A DNA stretch of 64,000 bases, taken from assembly GCA_004347695.1 (NCBI GenBank), contig SLTK01000012.1:1-64000 (forward strand). The letters run 5' to 3'. The notes beneath the pieces were generated by a model that saw only the letters and a list, made by a program, of their open reading frames with translations, had not been told where the DNA came from and searched no databases. Numbering within the stretch: the first letter of the stretch is position 1; each line of letters opens with the position of its first letter. A program made the position numbers and the translations under genes. Shown here piece after piece: positions 34,320 to 42,517 of this stretch. Origin of the DNA: Chloroflexota bacterium. GTDB lineage: Bacteria; Chloroflexota; Anaerolineae; Anaerolineales; Anaerolineaceae.

Positions 34320-35187
34320 ATAGTTCCCTGTCCCTTTCCAATAGCGCTTGTGTAATTTCCGCGATACGCGCTTCCACTATGGAATTATCCTTTACCAACT
34401 CGAGCAATATGGTCGTGTCTCTGGTATGGAGCGAGAACTGTCCACCTATTTTTTTGGATGTGCTGTAAAACGCCAATTCGCCGCTGGTCACATAAACCCC
34501 AAGAACAACTTGCGTCCCCTCAAATTCAGGGGTGAGGTTCTGAATGAGTTCGTTGTTCTGATTGCCATGATAGGCTGAGATGTAAAGGATGTCACCTTCC
34601 TCGCTGCTTTCCACCCATCCCTTAACTTCCGCATTCGCCACAGCGATTTCCATAAGGAGCGATGAAGCAGAATTAAGCTTGAACGGGATGGGGCTAAATG
34701 GATTCGCCAGCCTTTGGTCTTTAAATTCTTCCAGCCCAATCAAAGAAATGTTGCCGCACACACTGTCACCGCAGGCGCTTTCCTGCAAGATATTCCCTGC
34801 GCTGTCTCGGGTCGTTACCAAAGATTTTTCATAGACCCCGGCCCGGTTTACATAGTACCAGAATTCTTTCGTGTGATAGCCGTCCTTGGAAAAAAGTGGA
34901 TCAGGTTGATCGGGCGGGAGCTGGTATGAAGACATCGTCCAATGGACCCAACCCGGACCATATTGAGGTTGAATTTGGTTAATCTGTTCGATGACTTGTC
35001 GCAAAATTTCGGGATCGGTGGTTGGTGCAGTCTTTATGCCAATGGCTGAGAGGTCGATCTCGGGTGTTTGGTCAGTCCACAGCAAAGGTTTGAAGAGCGT
35101 GAATGCAGAAAGCGCTGCCAGTATAACGACCACTATTGCCGCCAATGCGAGAATCTGAGATTTGAGCCGGAAATTTTTCAACTTCAT
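34309..35187 (-). CDS. Membrane-anchored extracytoplasmic protein, unknown
   Basis: About 292 residues. One N-terminal helix (about 10-32) is followed by a large extracytoplasmic domain with one close cysteine pair (ACGDSVCG). It may be distantly like the LolA/RseB-type partner in the neighbouring unit, though I cannot show this. The ATG at 35187 follows GGGGAGGG. It overlaps the secreted partner gene by 11 bases. Confidence 0.6.
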   Translation of the reverse strand: MKLKNFRLKSQILALAAIVVVILAALSAFTLFKPLLWTDQTPEIDLSAIGIKTAPTTDPEILRQVIEQINQIQPQYGPGWVHWTMSSYQLPPDQPDPLFSKDGYHTKEFWYYVNRAGVYEKSLVTTRDSAGNILQESACGDSVCGNISLIGLEEFKDQRLANPFSPIPFKLNSASSLLMEIAVANAEVKGWVESSEEGDILYISAYHGNQNNELIQNLTPEFEGTQVVLGVYVTSGELAFYSTSKKIGGQFSLHTRDTTILLELVKDNSIVEARIAEITQALLERDRELYGK

Positions 35188-35278
35188 CACCCTCCCCTTT
35201 CCCGTGTTCACCACCTGGCTTCTTTGACTATAATATGGCAAAAATTCAATTTCCCCTAGAATAACAAATCCCTAACCA

Positions 35279-35309
35279 AATTACTACTGGCTTAAACGCC
35301 AGTATTGCC
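35279..35309 (-). terminator. Hairpin over the aac stop codon (parent copy R4)
   Basis: TACTGGC pairs with GCCAGTA around the aac stop codon (TAA at 35292-35294). It may stop transcription after aac, though the T-run is poor. This is the parent of repeats R1-R3. Confidence 0.5.
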
Positions 35310-36095
35310 CACCCCCTCCCTTACCGCTCCGCACCTCTCGCAAGCCGGGTCGTCACACAGCAGCGCCAGCGGGTCCTCGCGCACCAGCGTCGCCACGGTG
35401 ATGACCATCTCGCGCACCGGCAGGGCGCGCACCAGCGCGGTGCCGATCTGTACGCTGCGCGTAATGTCTGCCAGGTAAGGTGCGGCCTTGTCGAACCCCA
35501 TGGAGCAGCCTGGATATCCCGGGCACTCCACTGCGCCGTCAGAGGTCAGCGCCCAGCGCACAAAGGTACGCCGCCCGGCCAATTTTTCGGCAAAGTGCAG
35601 GGTGGTGTTGACGCTGTGTCCCACCCCCATTAACAGCACGTAACCCTCCGCTTCGTAAAGGTCATGCAGCGGCGCCACCGGGTCCTTTACCGTTTGCGCT
35701 GCCAAAATTTCATCCACCTCAATGCCGGTGAGCGAAAGGATCGGGTGCATGGAGCGTCTGGCCAGCGGGTGATTGCGCAGCAGTTCGGGCAGCACCCCCA
35801 TCATCCGGTCAGCCGGCATATCCGCATGGTAAATCTCCGCCAGGGCGTTGAGCATCTGACCTGTGCCATACTCCATGCCGTTGTGATCCGGCCCCTCCTC
35901 AGGAATTACCATGGTGGCATAGGTGTGCGTCGGCGCCATCACGCGCGGAAATACGCTGGTCAGCGCGCCAAGCAGCACGGCCGCCCGACCGCGTAAATCG
36001 CCAAACGCTCTGAGCGAGCTGTGTACCAACACCGGCCGCCCGGGGTCCAACCCCAGGTTACGGAATCCGCTGGTAAGCTCGCGGTATGAAAGCAT
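35292..36095 (-). CDS. AAC(3)-family N-acetyltransferase
   Basis: A 267-residue protein of the antibiotic-NAT family (aminoglycoside 3-N-acetyltransferase type). It has HSSLRAFGDL, PTHTYA and FVRWALTSDGAVECPGYPGC. Members use acetyl-CoA; many chromosomal ones do not act on aminoglycosides, so resistance should not be assumed. It carries a Cys-rich tail (LLCDDPACERCG). It ends the miaB-M23-SDR-aac operon. Partial copies of its 3' end lie at 31895-32141 and in R1-R3. Confidence 0.85.
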   Translation of the reverse strand: MLSYRELTSGFRNLGLDPGRPVLVHSSLRAFGDLRGRAAVLLGALTSVFPRVMAPTHTYATMVIPEEGPDHNGMEYGTGQMLNALAEIYHADMPADRMMGVLPELLRNHPLARRSMHPILSLTGIEVDEILAAQTVKDPVAPLHDLYEAEGYVLLMGVGHSVNTTLHFAEKLAGRRTFVRWALTSDGAVECPGYPGCSMGFDKAAPYLADITRSVQIGTALVRALPVREMVITVATLVREDPLALLCDDPACERCGAVREGVGNTGV

Positions 36096-36118
36096 CGCCC
36101 TCCCAACAATCAGTACTT

Positions 36119-36811
36119 CTACATCACCCCGGGACGAACCACCTGTCCGGCATGGCTAACAGCAGCCGGACTGCATAAAAATACGGCCAATTCTTGCAGT
36201 TGCACTGCATCCGCACTGGCAGGATCAAACCCTTCCGCGCTGTCCTTAAAGTCCCCCACATCGACCGCATAGCCTTTAATATTATAAGGTAGAAGGTCGA
36301 CTGAGGCGGCCTGCGCCAGCCCGGTTAATCCGGCCTGACTGGCGGTCAGCGCCGGGGACGGGTTGACAGGTGCGCCAGCCTGCACGAAAATGATCGTGCC
36401 GCCGCCCTGCTGGATCATAACGGGCGCGGCTGCCTGAGCCAGCAGGAAAGGCCCTGTCAGATTCAGTTCCAGCGTGCGCGTCCAATCCCATTCGTCCAGC
36501 TCCAGTATTCCGGCGGGTGGAGAGGCATGCAGGCAGGTGACCAACACATCCAGGCGCCGCCAGTCATCCAGCACATCCGAAATCAGCGCGCGGCACGGCA
36601 GTCCCTTGCCGATGTCACCGGTGTAACTGCGGCATTCAGCCCCCAGCGACTGCACCTGCGCTGTCGTCTCATCCAGGTGGATGGGCGACAGATCGTGCAG
36701 CGCCAGTTTTGCGCCAGCGCGGGCAAAGCCCAGCGCCAGTACCCGTCCCAACGGACGGCCGGCTCCGACGATCAAGATAACTTTTTCGCGCAGGGGTCGC
36801 TCATCAATCAT
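36119..36811 (-). CDS. SDR-fold protein lacking the catalytic residues
   Basis: About 230 residues of the short-chain dehydrogenase fold. The cofactor motif is VGAGRPLGRVLA, and LELNLTGPF is intact. In the catalytic block, where active enzymes read YxxxK, this protein reads ALTASQAGL: tyrosine is replaced by leucine and lysine by glutamine. It is therefore unlikely to be a normal dehydrogenase and may be a binding or regulatory protein. It starts at 36811, just after the peptidase gene. Confidence 0.8.
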   Translation of the reverse strand: MIDERPLREKVILIVGAGRPLGRVLALGFARAGAKLALHDLSPIHLDETTAQVQSLGAECRSYTGDIGKGLPCRALISDVLDDWRRLDVLVTCLHASPPAGILELDEWDWTRTLELNLTGPFLLAQAAAPVMIQQGGGTIIFVQAGAPVNPSPALTASQAGLTGLAQAASVDLLPYNIKGYAVDVGDFKDSAEGFDPASADAVQLQELAVFLCSPAAVSHAGQVVRPGVM

Positions 36812-36813
36812 GT

Positions 36814-37533
36814 CTATTGGTCCCCAAATTCTGTCTGGCAAAGCGGTATCATCCCGGGATCAGCCTCAGCCGCGTTCAGCGTAAGATTGAAATACGGTGA
36901 GGGGTCGATTGTGTTGTAAAGCTCCAGCTCGTTCAGGAACTTCCCCTGGCCGTCATCCTTGACGATCGAAAAATGCAAATGGACGCCGGTCGGGTTTCCC
37001 GCAGTGCCAGAATAATTACCTTGAGTACCAAGAAGCGTGCCAGCAGTGACAAATTTCTCAGTCACGCCGGGAGGAAAGCCCGAGGCGATCAGAGAATTGC
37101 CCTGGTCATCTGCCATATGGGTGTAATAAGTCCAGATCTGGCGGCCGGGCTGCAAAGGATCATCCGGGACACGAATGATGACGGTGGATTTCCAATCAGA
37201 CAGGCGGGTCAGGTAGCCGTCATAGGCCGCAACCACCGGCGTGGTGCCGGTGTCAGTCCCCCCAAAAATGTCCAACCCGGTGTGGTGGTGCCCGGGCCGG
37301 AAGGAATCATCCCACAGGAAACCGATGAAGCCGTTGGTCGGCATGACAAAAGGCGCAGCGCCGCAGCGCTCGTCGGCCAGCACGGCCCACTCTGAGTGAG
37401 CCGCAGGATTGCGAATCCACTGCATGACGCGCGCCGAACGCGGCGACGTCCGCCCGGAAAGGGAAAAGAATAAGGTTGCCCCGGCTGCCGCGGCGACCAC
37501 CAACCCGGCAATCATCAGAGCGCGGCGGTTCAT
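36814..37533 (-). CDS. M23 family metallopeptidase
   Basis: About 239 residues with an N-terminal signal anchor (ALMIAGLVVAAAAGATLFF). The LytM/M23 domain has HHTGLDIFGG (zinc ligands H and D) and HLHF near residue 200. It probably cuts peptide bridges in cell wall or similar polymers outside the membrane. It overlaps miaB by four bases (start 37533). Confidence 0.85.
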   Translation of the reverse strand: MNRRALMIAGLVVAAAAGATLFFSLSGRTSPRSARVMQWIRNPAAHSEWAVLADERCGAAPFVMPTNGFIGFLWDDSFRPGHHHTGLDIFGGTDTGTTPVVAAYDGYLTRLSDWKSTVIIRVPDDPLQPGRQIWTYYTHMADDQGNSLIASGFPPGVTEKFVTAGTLLGTQGNYSGTAGNPTGVHLHFSIVKDDGQGKFLNELELYNTIDPSPYFNLTLNAAEADPGMIPLCQTEFGDQ

Positions 37534-38849
37534 GCTGCCAGCAGGTGCGCTTGCATCGACCACGGGCCGGTGCGTGTAATGTGCACCGGGACGACCTGCC
37601 CGCGCAGGTTAGCTTCGGTTTCGACAAACACCAGCTTATTGGTCGGCGTCCGGCCTTTCCAACGCCCGCGCACCTTTTCCTCGAACAGCACCTCGACAGT
37701 CTGGTCAAGGTAGCGCGCGTGAATTTCATCCACAAGTTTTTCTTGAAGCTCTTCCAGTGTACGGAAACGGCGCCATTTTTCCTCATCCGGCACGTCATCC
37801 GGCATACGCCGCGCCGACACGGTGCCCGCCCGCGGCGAGTAGCGCGCCAGGTGGGCGACATCCAGTTTGAGATCGGCCAGCAGGTCGTAGGTGCGCTGAT
37901 ACTGTTCTTCGGTCTCACCGGGGAAACCGACGATAATGTCCGTTGCAATGGAAACGCCCGGGATGCGCGCCCTGATGCGCCCAACCAGTTCGCGGTATTG
38001 CTGCTGGGTGTAGCCGCGGCGCATATTTTCCAGGACGACATCATCACCGGCCTGGATAGGCACTTCAATGTGCGGCATGACCTTTGGCAGCTCGGCAACC
38101 GTGTCGAGCAGCTCGTCGGTCATCCAGTTGGGGTGTGAGGTGAGAAAGCGCAGCCGTTCGATGCCGTCCACATTGGACAGGCGGCGTAATAATCCGCTCA
38201 GGTTGGGATAATCCGGGCGGTCCTGGCCGTAGCGGTCAACGATTTGGCCGAGCAAGGTGATCTCTTTGACGCCCTGCGTTGCCAGCGCGCGCGCTTCTGC
38301 CAGAATCTCTTCCGGCGGGCGGCTGAGTTCCACCCCGCGGCGGTAAGGGATGATGCAGTAGGTACAGGCATGCGAGCAGCCGTATACAATAGGGATGAAT
38401 GCGCTGACCAGGCTGCCGCGCTGCTCCACGGGCAGCACCAGATCCTCATCCTGCCAGGCAAAACGCTGCGCTACCTCAGCCGCTTCCAATTCACGCCCAT
38501 CCCGTTTGAGCAGGTATTCAACCAATGGGGTCGGGTCGGAGGGCGGCGAGAAAACGTCCACATACGGGAAGCGTTCAGCAACTTTGACATTGCCTTTGAC
38601 GCCCACCAGGCAGCCCATCAAATTGATGACCAGCTCGGGGCGGTATTTTTTGATTTTATTGAGGGATGTGAGACGGCCGTAGGCCTTATCCTCGGCAGAT
38701 TGACGCACCACGCAGGTGTTCATCACCACCACATCGGCTTCCTCAGCTTTGGGCGAGGCGTGGTAACCCAGGTGTTCCAGCGCTGAGGCCACGCGCTGTG
38801 AATCAGCCACATTCATCTGACAACCTTCGGTCCAGATGTAGTATTTCAT
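37530..38849 (-). CDS. miaB: tRNA-2-methylthio-N6-dimethylallyladenosine synthase
   Basis: A 439-residue radical-SAM methylthiotransferase. The N-terminal UPF0004 domain has three cysteines (TEGCQMN, NTCVVRQ, MGCLVG). The SAM cluster motif is CSHACTYCIIPYRRG. A TRAM domain closes the protein. It adds methylthio at position 37 of tRNAs reading U-starting codons. It heads a four-gene operon with the peptidase, the SDR-like protein and the AAC protein. Confidence 0.93.
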   Translation of the reverse strand: MKYYIWTEGCQMNVADSQRVASALEHLGYHASPKAEEADVVVMNTCVVRQSAEDKAYGRLTSLNKIKKYRPELVINLMGCLVGVKGNVKVAERFPYVDVFSPPSDPTPLVEYLLKRDGRELEAAEVAQRFAWQDEDLVLPVEQRGSLVSAFIPIVYGCSHACTYCIIPYRRGVELSRPPEEILAEARALATQGVKEITLLGQIVDRYGQDRPDYPNLSGLLRRLSNVDGIERLRFLTSHPNWMTDELLDTVAELPKVMPHIEVPIQAGDDVVLENMRRGYTQQQYRELVGRIRARIPGVSIATDIIVGFPGETEEQYQRTYDLLADLKLDVAHLARYSPRAGTVSARRMPDDVPDEEKWRRFRTLEELQEKLVDEIHARYLDQTVEVLFEEKVRGRWKGRTPTNKLVFVETEANLRGQVVPVHITRTGPWSMQAHLLAA

Positions 38850-38944
38850 GGGCGAGATTATAACAAAAATTTTGGCGGATAATCGGCCTTAATTAGTCAT
38901 ATTTACAGCGCCGCCCCTGGTTTGGGCATAGGGGCCGTCTCAAA

Positions 38945-39003
38945 AACGGGCGGGCATGGAAACCCGCCCCTACCGGTAGGGGACGGGTTCCACCCCGTCC
39001 CGC
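38945..39003. repeat. Cluster of three GC hairpins (REP-like)
   Basis: GGGCGGG/CCCGCCC, the perfect palindrome CCCCTACCGGTAGGGG and GGACGGG/CCCGTCC follow each other. Related single hairpins occur at 2887-2910 and 54646-54671. The rest of 38850-39243 holds no gene. Confidence 0.65.
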
Positions 39004-39243
39004 ATATAGCGGATGAAAATTAACAAATAATTACTTTTGGGACGCCTCCCTACATTTAGATAAACCGGTAACCCATGCTCTGCTACGGTCGTTCGAGCCT
39101 TAAATCGAACCGCGGGCACAAAAACCAAATCGATGCAAGGTTTTCCCGGCGCTTTTTGAGCCTTTCCCAATCTTTGCGTTCTTAGATCGATACCAAATCG
39201 CCCAGCGGCACCTGAGAGACAAACAAAATTCTGGAAGGAATAT

Positions 39244-40506
39244 CTAATTTTCCATGCCCTTTGCCACCCGCTGCAGAACAGGGTCTATGTCTGCCGGGGG
39301 GTCCAGCCGAAAGTGGGCTGTTTCCAGGTAGCGGCCAAAATGAGTTAGCCCGGCTGTCAGGGCAGCCTCGCAGGTTGCGTCCGGCATCGCTTGTGCTTCC
39401 CACCACCAGTTGCGCAGCACGAGGGTGTTGATTTTGCGTTCGTAGAGCAGTTCAGCGCGCGCAATAAACTGGTCACCATACAGCACGGGCAGCACATAAT
39501 GTCCGTATTTGCGTTTGATGGCCGGGGTGTACACCTCCCAGGTGTAGTCAAAGTCGAAAATCTTGCGCAGCATGTCACGGTGCCAGAGCAAATTATCCAG
39601 CGGGCCCAGGAAAGTCACCGCAGGCGCCGGGTCAGGGATTTGCCCCACAGATGCAAGCAGCGGCGATTCGCTTGCCCGCATCATATACGTCTGGCCGTTG
39701 GCCTCCGCGACAGCCACATGCAGCACTTCGCCGCGTTCGATCAGGCGCGCGAGTGATTGGGTGCGTTCAGCGGATTGCATCCCAAGAATCCCGAGCCAGC
39801 GCTCACCGGCGCCCGGGTTGGCCAGGCCTATGCTGCCCACCCGCCGCAGCACGTGCCAGTCGTGATAATCAGCTTCGCTGGCATGCGGGTCGGGCGCATT
39901 CAGCAGATCGGCTGGCAGCAGATTCTCGACCAGGTCAAAATAGCGCCGTGTTCCTTTGCGGTGATGAATGCCGAGCCGCCCCATGATATACAGGTTCTCC
40001 ATGGCAGCGCGCTCCACCCGGATGGGAAAACCCCAGTAGCCGCCGATGCGAGTTTGATCTTCCAGGTCGAGCGACGAAAGCGGTCCGTGCTCGCGTATTT
40101 TTTCCACGATGAGCGGTTGCAGCCGCCTGGGTTCTTCTTCGGAGAAACGCACGTTGTCAAACCCATGCACACGGCGGCGGGTAAAGTGCGGCCAGTCTTC
40201 GGTCATGTATATGGACTGCACCTTGTCGAAGCCGTCCCACAACAGGCGGTCTGTATACAGCAGTTCATCGAGCATGGCTGCGCGGTAATCTCCCAGACGC
40301 GCCTGCAGCACCAGATCGGGGTTCCAGCCCACCACGTTAACAGGATCGAACTGAATACAACCCAGGCGCCGCACAATTTCCAGCGCTCCTGCTTTTCCAA
40401 CAAGCTGGCGCGGCGGGCGCAAGAAGTGGTGGGTAAGCAAAAACTGGCGGGCTTGCGTCCGGGTGATGGTCAATTGCGGCGGGGGAAAGGAGGATTTTGC
40501 GGCCAT
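39244..40506 (-). CDS. YcaQ-like winged-helix DNA glycosylase
   Basis: About 420 residues of the HTH_42/YcaQ family. The family's catalytic QxD appears as CIQFDPVNVV near residue 53. It further has DRLLWDGFDKVQSIY, TFLGPLDNLLWHRDML, YGHYVLPVLYGD and NWWWEAQAM. YcaQ unhooks DNA interstrand crosslinks. The length fits. The ATG at 40506 is preferred to a longer frame to 40560. Confidence 0.88.
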   Translation of the reverse strand: MAAKSSFPPPQLTITRTQARQFLLTHHFLRPPRQLVGKAGALEIVRRLGCIQFDPVNVVGWNPDLVLQARLGDYRAAMLDELLYTDRLLWDGFDKVQSIYMTEDWPHFTRRRVHGFDNVRFSEEEPRRLQPLIVEKIREHGPLSSLDLEDQTRIGGYWGFPIRVERAAMENLYIMGRLGIHHRKGTRRYFDLVENLLPADLLNAPDPHASEADYHDWHVLRRVGSIGLANPGAGERWLGILGMQSAERTQSLARLIERGEVLHVAVAEANGQTYMMRASESPLLASVGQIPDPAPAVTFLGPLDNLLWHRDMLRKIFDFDYTWEVYTPAIKRKYGHYVLPVLYGDQFIARAELLYERKINTLVLRNWWWEAQAMPDATCEAALTAGLTHFGRYLETAHFRLDPPADIDPVLQRVAKGMEN

Positions 40507-40609
40507 TCGACTCCAGGAAAAGTGGTGTATCGATTTTATTACGGGCTTAGTATAGCACAATATTTCTATTTTGTTTTAAACGAAGTTACACTGATTAGGG
40601 TACCGGAGG

Positions 40610-40790
40610 CGATCCGAAGCAATCTGCACCGCAGCTCAGGTGAACTTGTCATGCCAGACCAGCGTGGATTGTCATGGCGAGACACGAAGCCATCTGCCCC
40701 GATGGTGCAGAGCGACCTTTCATGGCAATGAGGGTTAGTTATATCGGCGTGGATTGCTTCGACCTCTCCGAGGTCTCGCAAAGGTTTTAT
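40610..40790. repeat. Decayed relatives of the MITE-like repeat
   Basis: GAAGCAATCTG, GTCATGGCGAGACACGAAGCCATCTG and GGATTGCTTCGACCTCTCCGAGG are fragments of the GTCATTGC...GAAGCAATC family. The last is repeated near 59350. No gene fits 40561-40820. Confidence 0.55.
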
Positions 40791-40820
40791 ATTACTGGGC
40801 TGGTTGATCCACACAGTCCG

Positions 40821-42101
40821 TTACTTTTGCTTCAAAATAATCCAGGCGACCAGCACCCGCAGCCCGACTGCCAACAGCAGGGTGGCCATTATGCCGATTA
40901 CGCCGGCTATGGGCGGCGCCACCAGGCCGGAAATCAATACGGATGCGTTGATGGCCAGGTTGTACCAGGCCAGGTGCGAGAAGCGATCGTTCACCGGCAC
41001 CTTTTCCAGGATGTAATTGACCATGCCGCCGTTCATAAGGGCAAAACCGATCCCGCCGATAAACTGGTGCAGCAAATAGATCCAGGTGTGAAAGCTGAAT
41101 GTAAAGATGGTCAACGTTACGCTGGCAATCAGCAAACCGTAGGCGGTCATGCGCCGAAAACCCCAGCGGTTGGCCAGGCGGCGCACCTGCAGCGAGCCGA
41201 CAAAATTCATCACCCAGAAGACTGCGCTGCCCAGGCTGATGGTCGCATCGGTCAAGCGCAGAGCGTCCACCTGGTAGCGCGGCACCACAGGGCCGATGAA
41301 AAATAGCGAGGTTTGAAACAAAAAGGTGATCCATAAGATAGGAGCAAAAGGTCCGCGCGTTACATCCAGACGCAGTGCATCCCAACGCGAAGCGTGCACC
41401 GGAGCCTGGTCGCCTTCATCCACCTTTTCCGTGACTGCCGCCAGGATTTCCGACGGCATAGAAACGACTTCGGTGGCGGGCGGCTTGATTAAAAAGAGGT
41501 GCAGCGTGCTCATCATGGCGCCCAGGAAACCGATGGCAAAAACGACCTGATAGCCATTGGCAAAGGGCAACTTGTTTAGCGCCAGTCCCGAGAGCAGGGC
41601 TGTGACCATGGTGGTGACGGCGAACAGGGCGTTGCGTGTACCCGCCACCTGGCCGCGCCATTCGGGCGGAGTCACCTCGGCAAAAAACGCATTAAACAGT
41701 ATGCTGATAATTACGCCGGGTATGTTCATGACCAAAGTGATGGCGATGATCACCCAGATTTGAACATTGCCCGGCAGCAGGATTGGCAGGGGGATGAGTA
41801 AAAAATAGAAGAGGCGCATGACCAGCGCCGACCAGCGGACGGCCTTGGCCGAGGTCCATTTGCTGGTCAGCGTCCCGGCCGGAAAGGTGAATAACAGGTT
41901 GACCAGCGCGGGCGAAGCGGTCAAAAGACCGAGCTGAAAGGTGCTGGCGCCCAGTCGTGAAGCGTAAATATTGAGGAAAACCAGAACACTGCCGTTGAGC
42001 AAACCCCACCAGGCAATATCCAGGTAGAGGTGCAAAAAATTACGGCGGTATTCCAGCGGAACTGGCTGCGGTGAGCGAAACAAGCGGCGGATGGCAAGCA
42101 T
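40821..42101 (-). CDS. MFS transporter
   Basis: About 426 residues with about twelve membrane helices (IWVIIAITLVMNIPGVIISIL, LNGSVLVFLNIYASRLGAS). It is of a different MFS group from the one at 13620-14915. The ATG at 42101 starts a plausible first cytoplasmic stretch (AIRRLFRSPQPVPLEYRR). A longer frame to 42467 runs through the repeat element at 42150-42334 and is rejected. Substrate unknown. Confidence 0.8.
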   Translation of the reverse strand: MLAIRRLFRSPQPVPLEYRRNFLHLYLDIAWWGLLNGSVLVFLNIYASRLGASTFQLGLLTASPALVNLLFTFPAGTLTSKWTSAKAVRWSALVMRLFYFLLIPLPILLPGNVQIWVIIAITLVMNIPGVIISILFNAFFAEVTPPEWRGQVAGTRNALFAVTTMVTALLSGLALNKLPFANGYQVVFAIGFLGAMMSTLHLFLIKPPATEVVSMPSEILAAVTEKVDEGDQAPVHASRWDALRLDVTRGPFAPILWITFLFQTSLFFIGPVVPRYQVDALRLTDATISLGSAVFWVMNFVGSLQVRRLANRWGFRRMTAYGLLIASVTLTIFTFSFHTWIYLLHQFIGGIGFALMNGGMVNYILEKVPVNDRFSHLAWYNLAINASVLISGLVAPPIAGVIGIMATLLLAVGLRVLVAWIILKQK

Positions 42102-42149
42102 AACCCGTTGAATTATACGCCAATGGCTGCGGTATAGGCACTCGGGTGC

Positions 42150-42334
42150 TGTCATTGCGAACGAAGTGAAGCAATCTGAGCCGGAGTAAAGTATGGCTGG
42201 CAGGGGAAAATACACGATTCGTGCCGTTCTGTTCTTTAGGATATGTCTCACAGCGCTTGGAAAACAGGGGTAGCTGCTGCGGAAAATAGCTTGTTGGTAG
42301 ATTGTCGTAGATTGCTTCGTACCTTGCAATGACA
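42150..42334 (-). repeat. MITE-like element, 185 bp, copy 2
   Basis: It starts TGTCATTGC and ends GCAATGACA. The reverse complement aligns with 3565-3748. It sits just upstream of the MFS start and could move or alter that promoter. Confidence 0.75.
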
Positions 42335-42517
42335 GAAAAGGGTGATAGCGAGAATTGCTTCCTTCCTCGCCATAACACCCGTCACCTTTAATCTTAACAA
42401 AACTGGCTTGCCCAAAAACTTTAAGACCGTTTGCGGCGGGCAGGCGGTATGGACATGCTATAATCATTTCAACCTGACAACTGCCCTGTCTGGTATTTAT
42501 TTAATGTTGATTGCCTT

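Noticed and set aside
35292..36095. Clinically relevant aminoglycoside resistance gene
   Set aside because: The family contains many chromosomal members with other or unknown substrates, and nothing here points to resistance.
42102..42467. N-terminal extension of the MFS gene
   Set aside because: It translates the MITE-like repeat; the copy at 3565-3748 gives a similar meaningless peptide.
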